A stretch of DNA of 64,000 nt from Olsenella_K sp050953285 (lineage in GTDB: Bacteria; Actinomycetota; Coriobacteriia; Coriobacteriales; Atopobiaceae): NCBI GenBank assembly GCA_050953285.1, contig JBMNMK010000001.1, forward strand, positions 310,001 through 374,000. Reading direction: 5' to 3'. The notes under the pieces are model-generated. The model worked only from the letters and a program-made list of their open reading frames with translations, was not told the DNA's origin and made no database searches. This document shows, piece after piece, positions 26,138 to 34,960 of this stretch; position 1 is the stretch's first letter, and every line of letters begins with the position of its first letter. The position numbers were made by a program, and so were the translations under genes.

Positions 26138-27417
26138 AGGCAATCACCAACGCATTCCGCGCTAAGGAATTGCGTGAGAAGATTCTTCTCACCATCGCTA
26201 TTCTGCTGCTGTACCGTTTTGGCGCCTATCTGCCCGTTCCGGGTATCCCCGTGTCTGGCATGCTGAGTGCCTACAATCAGGCTGCAAGCGGCAGTGGAGC
26301 GGTCGCCGTGCTGAACTTGTTCTCCGGCGGAGCCCTTTCGCGTATGTCGGTGTTTGCTTTGGGCATCATGCCCTACATCACTGCTCAGATCATCCTTCAG
26401 ATGCTCCAGGCAGTTATTCCCTCGTTGGGTGAATTGGCACAGGAGGGAGAGGCCGGCCAGCGCAAGATTACGCAGTACACGCGCTACCTTACGGTAGGCC
26501 TTGCTCTGCTCAACGCCGTTGGCTACCTCTTCCTCTTTAAGAGTTCTCAGTATGGTCTGGACTTCTCTGGTCTGGGCTTCCCTGAGATCGTTGAGGATTT
26601 CATCATTGTGGTAACGCTTCTCACCGGTGCCATTATCATCATGTGGCTGGGTGAGGTTATCACGCAGCGTGGTATTGGCAATGGTATGTCACTCAGCATC
26701 TTTGCCAACATCATGTCTGGTCTGCCAAGCGCTCTTATCAGCTCGGTGCAGAATTCTGCCAACGGCCCCATCCTTACGATTGTGACCTTGGCGGTTATCC
26801 TCATTGCAATCCCGCTGATTGTATATGTGGAGCGCGGACAGCGCAGGATCCCTGTGCAGTATGCCAAGCGCGTTGTTGGACGCAGGGTTATGGGTGGTCA
26901 ATCCACGTATCTGCCTATCAAGGTCAATACGGCTGGCGTTGTCCCCATCATCTTTGCTTCGGCAATTCTTTACTTGCCTGCACAGCTTGCGGTCTTCTTC
27001 CCTAATGTTGGTTGGATGCAAAGTTTTGCCAATGCCATTTCATCGGGTTGGCTCAACTGGACGCTTTCCGTTATCCTCATCGTTTTCTTTGCGTATTTCT
27101 ACACCTCCATGGTGTTCAATCCTGAGGAAACGGCAGATCAGCTGCGTAAGGCTGGTGGCTTTATTCCAGGTGTCCGTCCTGGTAAGGCAACGGCAGATTA
27201 CATCAAGAACGTGATCAATCACATCACGCTTCCCGGTGCTGTCTTCATGGCTCTCGTCGCAGTTGTTCCTTCCATTGTGTTTGCATTCACCTCTAACACG
27301 CTTATTCAGGCGTTTGGTGGTACATCCATCCTCATTATGGTGGGTGTCGGTCTTGACACGCTTTCTTCTCTGGAAAGCCAGCTCAAGATGCATAACTATG
27401 AGGGATTCTTCAAGTAG
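26131..27417 (+). CDS. secY: Preprotein translocase subunit SecY
   Basis: SecY is the channel of the Sec translocon in the cytoplasmic membrane. GTG 26131 overlaps rplO. The 428 residues contain about ten hydrophobic segments. The plug region after TM1 (FGAYLPVPGIPVSGM) and the conserved loop GIMPYITAQIILQML are visible, as is the ribosome/SecA-facing loop with ERGQRRIPVQYAKRVVGR. A terminator follows the stop. Confidence 0.97.
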   Translation: MLKAITNAFRAKELREKILLTIAILLLYRFGAYLPVPGIPVSGMLSAYNQAASGSGAVAVLNLFSGGALSRMSVFALGIMPYITAQIILQMLQAVIPSLGELAQEGEAGQRKITQYTRYLTVGLALLNAVGYLFLFKSSQYGLDFSGLGFPEIVEDFIIVVTLLTGAIIIMWLGEVITQRGIGNGMSLSIFANIMSGLPSALISSVQNSANGPILTIVTLAVILIAIPLIVYVERGQRRIPVQYAKRVVGRRVMGGQSTYLPIKVNTAGVVPIIFASAILYLPAQLAVFFPNVGWMQSFANAISSGWLNWTLSVILIVFFAYFYTSMVFNPEETADQLRKAGGFIPGVRPGKATADYIKNVINHITLPGAVFMALVAVVPSIVFAFTSNTLIQAFGGTSILIMVGVGLDTLSSLESQLKMHNYEGFFK

Positions 27418-27440
27418 TCTCACGCCAACATGCGTGTCAG

Positions 27441-27477
27441 AGATGGGGATGGGCATGGCGCTCGTCCCCATCTTTTT
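27441..27477 (+). terminator. Rho-independent terminator after secY
   Basis: AGATGGGGA (27441-27449) pairs with TCCCCATCT (27465-27473), followed by TTTTT. It separates the spc part from adk-map. Confidence 0.87.
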
Positions 27478-27540
27478 TGCGTTAGGGCTCCGTTTGCCGC
27501 CAAGATTGCTCATTGAATCCTTTTGCGAATGTCTAGAGGC

Positions 27541-27569
27541 TTGACCAGTGAAGACGGGTACACTTAAAT
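27541..27569 (+). promoter_or_regulatory. Promoter of adk-map
   Basis: TTGACC (27541-27546), 17 nt, TTAAAT (27564-27569), about 40 nt before the adk start. Confidence 0.65.
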
Positions 27570-27611
27570 AGCTTTTCTTTTGCACATTGAGCATGAATGA
27601 AAGGATTGAGC

Positions 27612-28241
27612 ATGAAGATTGTTCTTCTTGGGGCACCAGGAGCCGGCAAGGGAACGCAGGCGCAGAAGCTTGTTGAAGACTATGGTGTAGCGCATATCTC
27701 GACAGGGGACCTGCTTCGCGCTGCCGTAAAGGCAGGTACAAAGCTCGGCAAGCAGGCCAAGGAGTACATGGATGCTGGCGCGTTGGTGCCGGACAAGTTG
27801 GTTATCGACCTCATGAAGGAGCGCCTCCAGGAAGACGATTGCGCTCAAGGTTTCATTTTGGATGGCTTCCCCAGAAACACCGCGCAGGCAGTCAGTCTTG
27901 ACTCTGAGCTGGCTGCACTGGGTATCAAGATCGACGGCGCTCTGCTTATCGACGTTGACTTTGATGTCATCATCAAGCGTCTCTCTGAGCGCAGAACCTG
28001 CAAGAGCTGCGGATACACGGCTCCGGCTGGCACCAATACGTGCCCGCGCTGCGGCGGAGAAATGTATCAGCGTGATGATGACAAGCCAGAAACCATCAAG
28101 AAGCGCCTGGATACCTATGAGAACCAGACCGCTCCGCTCATTGAGTATTACGCCGGTCAAGATCGTCTGGTCAAGGTTGATGGCGACCGTCCGGTTGATG
28201 AAGTCTATGCGGACGTGAAGAGAGGGCTTCATCTCTCATGA
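27612..28241 (+). CDS. adk: Adenylate kinase
   Basis: Adk interconverts ATP, AMP and ADP in the cytosol. ATG 27612 is preferred over ATG 27597 because AAAGGA lies 7 nt before it and it gives the standard start MKIVLLGAPGAGKGTQA (P-loop). The product has 209 residues. The LID domain has four cysteines in two pairs (CKSCGY and CPRCGG, about residues 126-146), as in zinc-containing Gram-positive enzymes. It overlaps map by 4 nt (ATGA). Confidence 0.97.
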   Translation: MKIVLLGAPGAGKGTQAQKLVEDYGVAHISTGDLLRAAVKAGTKLGKQAKEYMDAGALVPDKLVIDLMKERLQEDDCAQGFILDGFPRNTAQAVSLDSELAALGIKIDGALLIDVDFDVIIKRLSERRTCKSCGYTAPAGTNTCPRCGGEMYQRDDDKPETIKKRLDTYENQTAPLIEYYAGQDRLVKVDGDRPVDEVYADVKRGLHLS

Positions 28242-29026
28242 TCCACATCAAGTCGATCGAAGAGATGGAGGAGTACCGCTCAACGGCGGGAACAATCTCC
28301 AAATCAGCGCTTCGCCGCGCGGGTGCCATGTGCAAGCCGGGGGTCTCTACGCAAGAGATTGACCGTGTGGTGGAAAGCTTCATTCGCCTGCATGGAGCTA
28401 CACCCGGCTTTAAGGGCATTGACGGCTTTCCAGCATCTATCTGTGCTTCTGTGAACGAGCAGATCGTACATGGAATTCCTTCGCCTGACACCATCCTAAA
28501 AGAGGGCGACATCATCTCTATTGACACCGGAGCCAACAAGATGGGATGGGCGGGAGACAACGCTTGGACCTTCTACGTTGGAGAGGTCTCTTCTGAGGTT
28601 AAAGGTCTCTGCGAAATCACGCGTGACTGCCTGAAGGCGGGTATCCGTGAGGCCGTACCCGGAAATCATGTGGGCGATATAGGCTTTGCTGTCCAGGATC
28701 TTGCTGAAAGAAATGGCTATGGCGTGGTCCGGGAGTATGTCGGTCACGGCGTGGGCCACAAGATGCATGAGGACCCAGACGTACCTAACTACGGTAAGCG
28801 GGGGCGTGGTGTCAGGCTGCAGGCGGGCATGGTCATTGCAATAGAACCCATGATTACGCTTGGCTCGTATCATACCCGCGTGTGGAACAATGGGTGGACA
28901 GTGCAGACCGAAGATGGTTTACCCGCAGCACACTATGAGAACACCATCGGTATTACCAAAGATGGTCCTATCATCCTGACCGAAGATGACTTAGGACCGT
29001 GGTGCTCCATGCGGGGCGGAGAGTAG
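28238..29026 (+). CDS. map: Methionine aminopeptidase, type I
   Basis: Map removes the initiator methionine from nascent proteins. The 262-residue product has the metal ligands in order: SIDTGANKMGWAGD (two Asp), GHGVGHKMHEDP (His), IEPMITLG (Glu) and a C-terminal Glu in HYENTIGI. It is translationally coupled to adk. The adk-map-infA arrangement downstream of secY is standard. Confidence 0.96.
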   Translation: MIHIKSIEEMEEYRSTAGTISKSALRRAGAMCKPGVSTQEIDRVVESFIRLHGATPGFKGIDGFPASICASVNEQIVHGIPSPDTILKEGDIISIDTGANKMGWAGDNAWTFYVGEVSSEVKGLCEITRDCLKAGIREAVPGNHVGDIGFAVQDLAERNGYGVVREYVGHGVGHKMHEDPDVPNYGKRGRGVRLQAGMVIAIEPMITLGSYHTRVWNNGWTVQTEDGLPAAHYENTIGITKDGPIILTEDDLGPWCSMRGGE

Positions 29027-29045
29027 CACACTAAATACAGGAGTG

Positions 29046-29082
29046 AGGTCCACGTTGTGTTGAAATAATGCAACGTGGACTT
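29046..29082 (+). terminator. Hairpin after map (weak or bidirectional terminator)
   Basis: AGGTCCACGTTG (29046-29057) pairs with CAACGTGGACTT (29071-29082) across a 13-nt loop. Only scattered T residues follow (CCTGTTCGCTTTTA), so termination is probably partial. Confidence 0.55.
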
Positions 29083-29109
29083 CCTGTTCGCTTTTATGTA
29101 GGATATACA
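29081..29109 (+). promoter_or_regulatory. Possible promoter for infA and the alpha operon
   Basis: A good -10 TATACA (29104-29109) lies 33 nt before the infA start. The matching -35 position reads TTCCTG, which is poor. Confidence 0.4.
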
Positions 29110-29141
29110 GTTGCTGTCAATAGGCAAGAAAGGTATCGAGC

Positions 29142-29360
29142 GTGAGCAAACAGGACGCAATTGAGCTTGAAGGCAAGGTAGTTGAGCCACTACCAAACGC
29201 CATGTTCAATGTCGAGCTTGAAAACGGCAAGGTCATCATGTGCACCATCTCCGGCAAGATCAGGATGAATTACATCAGAATCCTGCCTGGTGACAAGGTT
29301 GTTGTTGAGATGAGTCCGTACGATCTCACCAAGGGTCGCATCACCTATAGATACAAATAA
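29142..29360 (+). CDS. infA: Translation initiation factor IF-1
   Basis: IF-1 blocks the A site during initiation. The 72-residue S1/OB-fold protein begins from GTG 29142 (SKQDAIELEGKVVEPLPNA) and contains the typical GKIRMNYIRILPGDKVVVE. AGAAAGG precedes the start. It heads the alpha operon (infA-rpmJ-rpsM-rpsK-rpsD-rpoA-rplQ). Confidence 0.97.
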   Translation: MSKQDAIELEGKVVEPLPNAMFNVELENGKVIMCTISGKIRMNYIRILPGDKVVVEMSPYDLTKGRITYRYK

Positions 29361-29434
29361 GCCGTCTTTTTGGTAATAACGCGAGCGGCTGCGCGACTAC
29401 ATAGTTCTGATCCGCAGGGTAGGAAGGAAGAACG

Positions 29435-29548
29435 ATGAAGGTACGTCCTTCTGTTAAGAAGATGTGCGACAAATGCAAGGTCATTCGTCGTCACGGCAAG
29501 GTTTACGTCATCTGTGAGAACCCACGCCACAAGCAGCGTCAGGGTTAA
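29435..29548 (+). CDS. rpmJ: 50S ribosomal protein L36
   Basis: A 37-residue ribosomal protein: MKVRPSVKKMCDKCKVIRRH, then GKVYVICENPRHKQRQG. The three cysteines and the late histidine form the zinc site of the standard (C+) L36. AGGAAGGAAG precedes ATG 29435; TAA is at 29546-29548. Confidence 0.96.
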   Translation: MKVRPSVKKMCDKCKVIRRHGKVYVICENPRHKQRQG

Positions 29549-29563
29549 GAGAGGAGCTCGAAG

Positions 29564-29935
29564 TTGGCACGTATCAATGGCGTCGACCTCCCAAACGACA
29601 AGCGTACTGAGGTTGGCCTTACTTATTTGTACGGCATCGGCTCCACAAGAGCTAAGAAGATCTGCGCAGAGACCGGTATTAACCCCTCTACGCGCGTGAA
29701 GGATCTTACCGAGGAAGAAGTCACCAAGATCCGTGACTTTATCGATGCTAATTACACGACCGAGGGTGATCTCCGTCGTGAGGTTCGTCAGAATGTTGCC
29801 CGCATGATGGAGATTGGCTGCTACCGTGGCCTCCGTCACCGCAAGGGTCTCCCTGTTCACGGCCAGCGCACCCACACCAACGCTCGTACCCGCAAGGGCA
29901 AGAAGCGTCAGATCGGTGCAAAGAAGAAGGGTTAA
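29564..29935 (+). CDS. rpsM: 30S ribosomal protein S13
   Basis: S13 contacts P-site tRNA and forms intersubunit bridges. The start is TTG 29564 (ARINGVDLPNDKRTEVGL), 9 nt after GAGGAG. The product has 123 residues. The conserved YGIGSTRAKKICAETGI and the basic tail GLPVHGQRTHTNARTRKGK are present. Confidence 0.96.
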   Translation: MARINGVDLPNDKRTEVGLTYLYGIGSTRAKKICAETGINPSTRVKDLTEEEVTKIRDFIDANYTTEGDLRREVRQNVARMMEIGCYRGLRHRKGLPVHGQRTHTNARTRKGKKRQIGAKKKG

Positions 29936-29947
29936 GGGGAGTAGAGC

Positions 29948-30349
29948 ATGCCTCAGAAGAAGAATCAGCGCACCCAGCACGTGCGTCGCGCAGAGCGCAA
30001 GAATATTGCCGTTGGCCAGGCTCACATCAAGAGCACGTTCAACAACACCATTGTGACCATCACTGATCCGCAGGGTAATGTCATTGCTTGGCAGTCCGGC
30101 GGTACCGTTGGCTTCAAGGGCTCCCGCAAGTCCACGCCGTTTGCAGCTCAGGTTGCAGCAGAGGCGTGCGCCAAGGCAGCCATGGAGCACGGCCTGCACA
30201 AGGTCCAGGTCTTTGTGAAGGGCCCCGGCTCTGGTCGTGAGACCGCAATCCGTTCCCTCCAGGCTGCTGGCCTTGAGGTTTCCGGTATCCAGGACAAGAC
30301 TCCCATCGCGCACAACGGCTGCCGTCCGATGAAGCGCCGTCGCGTGTAG
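29948..30349 (+). CDS. rpsK: 30S ribosomal protein S11
   Basis: S11 lines the platform near the E site. The 133 residues include the family core AHIKSTFNNTIVTITDPQGN and KGPGSGRETAIRSLQAAGLE, and the end PHNGCRP-like AHNGCRPMKRRRV. AAGGGGAGTAG precedes ATG 29948. Confidence 0.97.
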   Translation: MPQKKNQRTQHVRRAERKNIAVGQAHIKSTFNNTIVTITDPQGNVIAWQSGGTVGFKGSRKSTPFAAQVAAEACAKAAMEHGLHKVQVFVKGPGSGRETAIRSLQAAGLEVSGIQDKTPIAHNGCRPMKRRRV

Positions 30350-30367
30350 TAAGGAAGGACAGAAGCA

Positions 30368-30961
30368 ATGGCAGTAGATAGGACCCCTGTCCTCAAGCGT
30401 TGCCGTCAGCTCGGCATCGAGCCTGTGGTTATGGGCATCAATAAAGAATCCAAGCGTCAGCCAAGGCGCCGTCGTCGCCAGGAGAGCGAGTACGGTCAGC
30501 AGCTTCGTGAGAAGCAGAAGGCCAAGTTCATCTATGGCGTACTTGAGAAACAGTTCCGCTCTTATTACGAGAAGGCAATTCGCCTTGAGGGCATTACGGG
30601 CGATAACCTCATGACGCTTCTTGAGATCCGTCTTGACAACGTTATCTTCCGCCTGGGCTTTGCCCGCACCCGTAAAGAGGCACGTCAGACCGTGCGTCAC
30701 GGTCACATCACCGTAAACGGCAAGCGCGTTGACATCCCCTCTTATCAGGTCAAGCCCGGCGACGTGGTGGCAGTTGCCCCCAAGTTCAAGGACCTCCTTC
30801 CCATCAAAGAGGCTCTTATCGCCACTGAGCATGTAGCTGTTCCCTCCTGGCTCGAGGTTGACCTCGAGAAGCTCCAGGGCACAGTTCTGCAGTACCCCAC
30901 GCGCGAGCAGATCGATCTTGAACTCGACGCGCAGCTCATCGTCAACCTGTACTCCAAGTAG
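30368..30961 (+). CDS. rpsD: 30S ribosomal protein S4, zinc-free type
   Basis: S4 is a primary 16S binder and helicase-site protein. The 197-residue product has an S4 RNA-binding fold (RLDNVIFRLGFARTRKEARQTVRHGHI, about residues 85-120). The N-terminus lacks the four-cysteine knuckle and has only Cys12, so this is the zinc-independent form. AAGGAAGGAC precedes ATG 30368. Confidence 0.96.
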   Translation: MAVDRTPVLKRCRQLGIEPVVMGINKESKRQPRRRRRQESEYGQQLREKQKAKFIYGVLEKQFRSYYEKAIRLEGITGDNLMTLLEIRLDNVIFRLGFARTRKEARQTVRHGHITVNGKRVDIPSYQVKPGDVVAVAPKFKDLLPIKEALIATEHVAVPSWLEVDLEKLQGTVLQYPTREQIDLELDAQLIVNLYSK

Positions 30962-30984
30962 TAGATACCTGGTTGGAGGTATAC

Positions 30985-31926
30985 ATGTCTGAATTCATCC
31001 GACCGGAAGTGTCGGTAGAAGAGATCAGCGATAACCTGGCACGCGTCACAGCCGAGCCACTTGAGCGCGGTTATGGTGACACGCTTGGCAATTCGCTGCG
31101 TCGCGTGTTGCTCTCCTCCCTCGAGGGTGCGGCCGTACAGGCAATTCAAATTGACGGCGTACAGCATGAGTTCACCACGGTTCCTGGCGTTTATGAGGAC
31201 GTGACTGACATCGTCCTCAACGTCAAGGGTCTTGTGTTTGCAGACATGGGAACCGGTGAAGAGGCAGAGGCCAGCATCAACATTGATGGCCCTGCGCAGG
31301 TACGCGGCGGGGACTTTGTCATCCCTGCTGAGTTTGAGCTTGTCAACCCGGATCATCTGGTGTGCACGCTCGGTGACGGCGCTCACCTGAGCATGAGAAT
31401 GCGCATCGGTACTGGTCGCGGCTATGTCTCGGGCGATGAGAACGAGCGCGATGGAGATCCTATTGGTCTCATCAACGTTGACTCACTCTATTCACCTGTC
31501 ATCAGGTGCGCGAAGGTAGTGGAGCCCTGCCGTGTTGGTCAGCACACGGACTATGACCGCCTGGTGCTTGAGGTTGAGACCAATGGTGCGGTCTCTCCTC
31601 GCGATGCGGTCGTAGAGGCGGCAAATATCATCAACCAGCACATGAGCGCCTTCATGGGCCTGACTGATGAGGAAGAGCCCCAGGAGGACACATCCATCTT
31701 TGCATCGGGTATCGAGGAGGACAACACCGAGCTGGAGAAGCAGATTGAGGATCTGGACCTTTCCGTCCGTTCCTACAACTGCCTCAAGCGCGCCGGCATT
31801 CACTCCGTGCGTCAGCTCGTTGAGTTCTCTGAGAACGACCTTCTGAACATTCGTAACTTTGGCGTCAAGTCCATTGAAGAAGTCAAGGACAAGCTGGAGG
31901 CCATGGGCCTTGGCCTCAAGGCCTAG
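30985..31926 (+). CDS. rpoA: DNA-directed RNA polymerase subunit alpha
   Basis: RpoA dimerises to start polymerase assembly, and its C-terminal domain binds UP elements and activators. ATG 30985 follows TTGGAGG by 6 nt. The product has 313 residues. The N-terminal domain contains EPLERGYGDTLGNSLRRVLLSSLEG, the dimerisation helix. The C-terminal domain covers residues ~254-313, with LSVRSYNCLKRAGI and FGVKSIEEVKDKL carrying the DNA-contact residues. A second copy of this domain appears to be fused to RpoC in the same genome. Confidence 0.97.
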   Translation: MSEFIRPEVSVEEISDNLARVTAEPLERGYGDTLGNSLRRVLLSSLEGAAVQAIQIDGVQHEFTTVPGVYEDVTDIVLNVKGLVFADMGTGEEAEASINIDGPAQVRGGDFVIPAEFELVNPDHLVCTLGDGAHLSMRMRIGTGRGYVSGDENERDGDPIGLINVDSLYSPVIRCAKVVEPCRVGQHTDYDRLVLEVETNGAVSPRDAVVEAANIINQHMSAFMGLTDEEEPQEDTSIFASGIEEDNTELEKQIEDLDLSVRSYNCLKRAGIHSVRQLVEFSENDLLNIRNFGVKSIEEVKDKLEAMGLGLKA

Positions 31927-31962
31927 GACACGCCGAAAGATTTTGTGAGGAGTAACTAGACC

Positions 31963-32475
31963 ATGAGGCACAACAAGAAAAGGGGCATGAAGCTCGGCAC
32001 CGACGCGAGCCACACCAAGGCAATGAAGAAGAGCCTTGTCGCTGCCCTTCTCGCTAATGATCGTATCAAGACGCTCGAGCCGCGCGCTAAGGCAATCCGC
32101 GGCGACGTGGATCATATCATTACCCTGGCAAAGAAGGGTGACCTTGCTTCCCGTCGTCTGGCCATTGCGCTGGTGGGCGATAAGGACCTGGTTGCTGAGG
32201 TGTTCAACAAGGCAGCACAGGGCATGTGGGCTGACCGCAACGGCGGCTATACCCGCATCATGAAGCTCGGTGTGCGCAAGGGTGACAACGCAGAGGTTGT
32301 TATCATTGAGCTCGTGAACGAGGCTGTGGCACCTAAGGCCACTCAGACCACGGTTTCCAAGGTCGAGGAGGCTCCTGCTGAGGAGACCACCGAGGCTCCC
32401 GTCGAGGAGGCTACCGAGGCTCCTGCAGAGGCAGAGGCCGAGGCTGAGGCACCCGCTGAGGGTGACGCTGAGTAG
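31963..32475 (+). CDS. rplQ: 50S ribosomal protein L17 with an acidic C-terminal extension
   Basis: L17 lies near the tunnel exit. Residues 1-120 are a normal L17 (MRHNKKRGMKLGTDASHTKA; NGGYTRIMKLGVRKGDNAEV). About 48 further residues are composed almost only of Ala, Glu, Pro and Thr, giving 170 in all. Similar acidic tails occur in other actinobacterial L17 proteins. AGGAGTAAC precedes ATG 31963. A terminator follows. Confidence 0.95.
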   Translation: MRHNKKRGMKLGTDASHTKAMKKSLVAALLANDRIKTLEPRAKAIRGDVDHIITLAKKGDLASRRLAIALVGDKDLVAEVFNKAAQGMWADRNGGYTRIMKLGVRKGDNAEVVIIELVNEAVAPKATQTTVSKVEEAPAEETTEAPVEEATEAPAEAEAEAEAPAEGDAE

Positions 32476-32500
32476 CCCAAAGCCGCTCATTTGTGATCGT

Positions 32501-32529
32501 AAGACCCCGACTTAGCTCGGGGTCTTTTC
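32501..32529 (+). terminator. Rho-independent terminator after rplQ
   Basis: AAGACCCCGA (32501-32510) pairs perfectly with TCGGGGTCTT (32517-32526), loop CTTAGC, then TTC. It ends the alpha operon. Confidence 0.88.
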
Positions 32530-32591
32530 ATATCTTTCGGGCTCGTGCGTAGGCATAGACCTATGGCAGAGACACGTTCGTAGGAGTAAGT

Positions 32592-33464
32592 ATGTGCGAT
32601 CTGACCAGAAGAGGTCCCATCCATGAGAGAACAGTCCCCGAGGTATTGGGCGCGCCTGCCACAAGAACCCTGGTGGTCAAGCTTGGCTATCGCGGCGCTG
32701 ACTTCTCCGGCTTTGCTGCCCAGGAGAAGGAGCGCACCGTCGCCGGCGAGCTTGGGAGCGCGCTTGAAACCTTGCTCAAGCGAGACGTGCCCTTTGACTG
32801 CGCAGGCAGGACTGATGCTGGCGTTTCGGCACTTGCGCAGTACATCTCTGTGCCGCTTGCTGCCCATGAGTTCACCGACCGGACTGCGGCCAAGCTTGCC
32901 AAAAGCTTGGTGGCGCTCACGCCAGATGACATTGCTATCAAGGAGCTCTGGTGGGCAAGCGCGGATTTCTCGGCCCGTTTTGATGCGCTCCAACGCTCGT
33001 ATCGCTATCTCATTGCAGACGGCGCCAGACGGCCTGTGATGCTCTGGGATCACGCCTGGTGGCATCGCGCGCCGCTCGACGCGGATGCCATGGATGCCGC
33101 CGCGCAGCTCCTGGTGGGCGAGCACAACTTCAAAAGCTTCTGCAAGGCCTCGTCGTGCGCGCTCATGGAGGCGGCAGGCAAGTCATTGAATCGCTGCGTT
33201 GATAGCGTGTCCGTAGAGCGCCAAGAGCTTGCGGGCGAGAAGTACCTTGCGGTCGACGTAGCTGGGAACGCCTTCTTGCATAACATGGTGCGCATTATGG
33301 TGGGCTCGTTGGTTGAGATTGGCAGGGGCCACCGTGATGCGGCGTGGCTGGCGCACGCGCTCAAAGCGGAGGATCGCGCTGCCGCAGGACCGACGGCGCC
33401 AGCAGAAGGTCTCACATTCATGAGCTGCGCATATGCGCCCGGGCTCCTCACGCGCGCATGGTAA
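32592..33464 (+). CDS. truA: tRNA pseudouridine(38-40) synthase TruA
   Basis: TruA isomerises U38-U40 in the anticodon arm of tRNAs. The 290-residue product has the catalytic Asp in CAGRTDAGVSALAQ (about residues 72-85) and the family blocks SARFDALQRSYRYLI and FLHNMVRIMVGSLVEIG. About 25 N-terminal residues precede the core LVVKLGYRGADFSGF. TAGGAGTAAGT precedes ATG 32592. truA next to rplQ is a common arrangement. Confidence 0.95.
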   Translation: MCDLTRRGPIHERTVPEVLGAPATRTLVVKLGYRGADFSGFAAQEKERTVAGELGSALETLLKRDVPFDCAGRTDAGVSALAQYISVPLAAHEFTDRTAAKLAKSLVALTPDDIAIKELWWASADFSARFDALQRSYRYLIADGARRPVMLWDHAWWHRAPLDADAMDAAAQLLVGEHNFKSFCKASSCALMEAAGKSLNRCVDSVSVERQELAGEKYLAVDVAGNAFLHNMVRIMVGSLVEIGRGHRDAAWLAHALKAEDRAAAGPTAPAEGLTFMSCAYAPGLLTRAW

Positions 33465-33712
33465 GTGCAGCTGCGTGGCTTATGGCGTGGTGCGCGCGGC
33501 TTGCGGCGCGCGGCACGCATGTCGGGCATGGCGCGCAACCCACGCGGAGCCAGCGAGTGCAGGGGTTTCTCGCCGAGCATCTGTACTTCATTTGAATTCG
33601 TGCGCTCAGACGTAACCTTGGCAGCCGAGCTTCTGTGGTATTGCTAGATTATTGTATGAGGATTGTCGCGCATGTGCGTGGTCATATTGGCTTTGAGTGC
33701 AAGGCAGGTAGT

Positions 33713-34789
33713 ATGCCGCTTGGTGCAGATCTCTGTCCCATGGTTTCAATAATTATTCCCGCGTACAATGTCGAGGGCTATGTGCGCAGGGCTATTGAAT
33801 CGTGCCAGCGCCAGACGTTTTCAGACTTTGAGCTGCTGGTGGTCGACGATGGTTCGAGCGATAGAACCGGGGATATCATCAGGCAGCTCGGTCGGCATGA
33901 CCTGCGCATTGTTGATTTCCACCCCGAGAACGGCGGCGCGCCGGCGGCGCGCAATCTGGCGCTTGAGCATGCTCGTGGCAAGTATATCTACTTCATGGAT
34001 GCCGATGACTGGGCAGAGGCGCGCATGCTGGAAGACATGGTCGCGCTGGCGGAGGACAACAGCCTTGAGCTGGTCGTTGCGGGCTTTTTCATTGACACAT
34101 ACTATGCCGAGGATGCGCACACGTCTGAGATCAAGAGCCAGCCGTCGCAAGTATTCACCACGCAGCAGGAGTTTCGCGCCTGCGCCTGGCGCCTGTTTGA
34201 CCAGAATCTGCTGTATCCGCCCTGGAACAAGCTTTTTCTGCGCGAGCGCATTGAGCAGCTCAATATTCGGTTTAAGCCTACTTTTTGGGATGATTTCCCC
34301 TTTGTTTTGGATTATATCCGCGATGTTGAGCGCGTTGGCGTCATTCAGCAGCCCTACTACCACTTCATCCGTCAGCGCAGCGAGTCGGAGACAAGTCGCT
34401 GGCGCCCCGAGATGTACGAGAAGCGCGAGGAAGAGCACGGCTGGATGCTCGATCTCTACCATCACTGGCAACTGGACGGCGACCCCGTGAGCATGGAGGT
34501 TGTCCAGCGCCGCTACATTGAGCGGCTGGTCGGCTGCATTGAAAACGTGTGCAATCCGCACTGTGAGCTTCCCACGCGCGAGAAAATCCAGCAGATTGAG
34601 CAGATGATCACCAGTGACCGCGCGCAGCTGGCGGTGCGCTTGGCGCGCCCGCACAGCCGCATGATGCAGATCATGCTAGGTCCCATCAAGGCCAAAAACG
34701 CCCTGTTAGCCTACCAGGAAGGTCGCTTCATCTCCTTTGTAAAGCAGCACAACACCAAGATGTTTGCCACATTGAAGGCGCGTCGCTAG
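33713..34789 (+). CDS. Family 2 glycosyltransferase
   Basis: A GT-A fold, inverting sugar transferase that probably modifies a cell-surface glycan or teichoic-acid-like polymer; the substrate is unknown. The core starts VSIIIPAYNVEGYVRRAIES and contains LLVVDDGSSDRTGDI, GGAPAARNLALEHARG and the metal-binding DADDW. About 150 C-terminal residues are helical, with no membrane segment. Start choice is uncertain: ATG 33713 (GGCAGGTAG upstream) gives 358 residues; ATG 33740 is at the fold boundary and the frame is open back to 33635. It stands alone between truA and the convergent nfnB. The 33465-33712 gap is GC-rich, with a GCGCGCGG/GGCGCGCGG inverted repeat and one TTCTCGCC copy. Confidence 0.85.
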   Translation: MPLGADLCPMVSIIIPAYNVEGYVRRAIESCQRQTFSDFELLVVDDGSSDRTGDIIRQLGRHDLRIVDFHPENGGAPAARNLALEHARGKYIYFMDADDWAEARMLEDMVALAEDNSLELVVAGFFIDTYYAEDAHTSEIKSQPSQVFTTQQEFRACAWRLFDQNLLYPPWNKLFLRERIEQLNIRFKPTFWDDFPFVLDYIRDVERVGVIQQPYYHFIRQRSESETSRWRPEMYEKREEEHGWMLDLYHHWQLDGDPVSMEVVQRRYIERLVGCIENVCNPHCELPTREKIQQIEQMITSDRAQLAVRLARPHSRMMQIMLGPIKAKNALLAYQEGRFISFVKQHNTKMFATLKARR

Positions 34790-34846
34790 CGCGTGCGTAC
34801 GCCGCGTGCGCCGCAGGCGCCGCGGGTGCTGCGGGCGCCGCGGGCG

Positions 34847-34939
34847 GGCGAGAAAAACTGCGTTGCTGTAAAAAACACCGGCCCAACCACGTGGTTGAGC
34901 CGGTGTTTGTTGATGCTTGGGCACCATGTTCTTCTCGCC
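34847..34939. repeat. Outward pair GGCGAGAA / TTCTCGCC flanking a bidirectional terminator
   Basis: GGCGAGAA (34847-34854) and TTCTCGCC (34932-34939) are inverse complements on either side of the convergent terminator between the glycosyltransferase and nfnB. The preceding 34800-34850 stretch is a tandem-like run of GCCGCGGG/GCGGGCGCC words. Confidence 0.65.
34871..34910. terminator. Bidirectional Rho-independent terminator between convergent genes
   Basis: AAACACCGGC (34873-34882) and CAACCAC (34884-34890) pair with GTGGTTG (34891-34897) and GCCGGTGTTT (34899-34908), with one internal C/A mismatch. A-rich on the left and T-rich on the right, it suits both strands. Confidence 0.88.
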
Positions 34940-34960
34940 CAGCTGTGGCTGGACCTCTGC

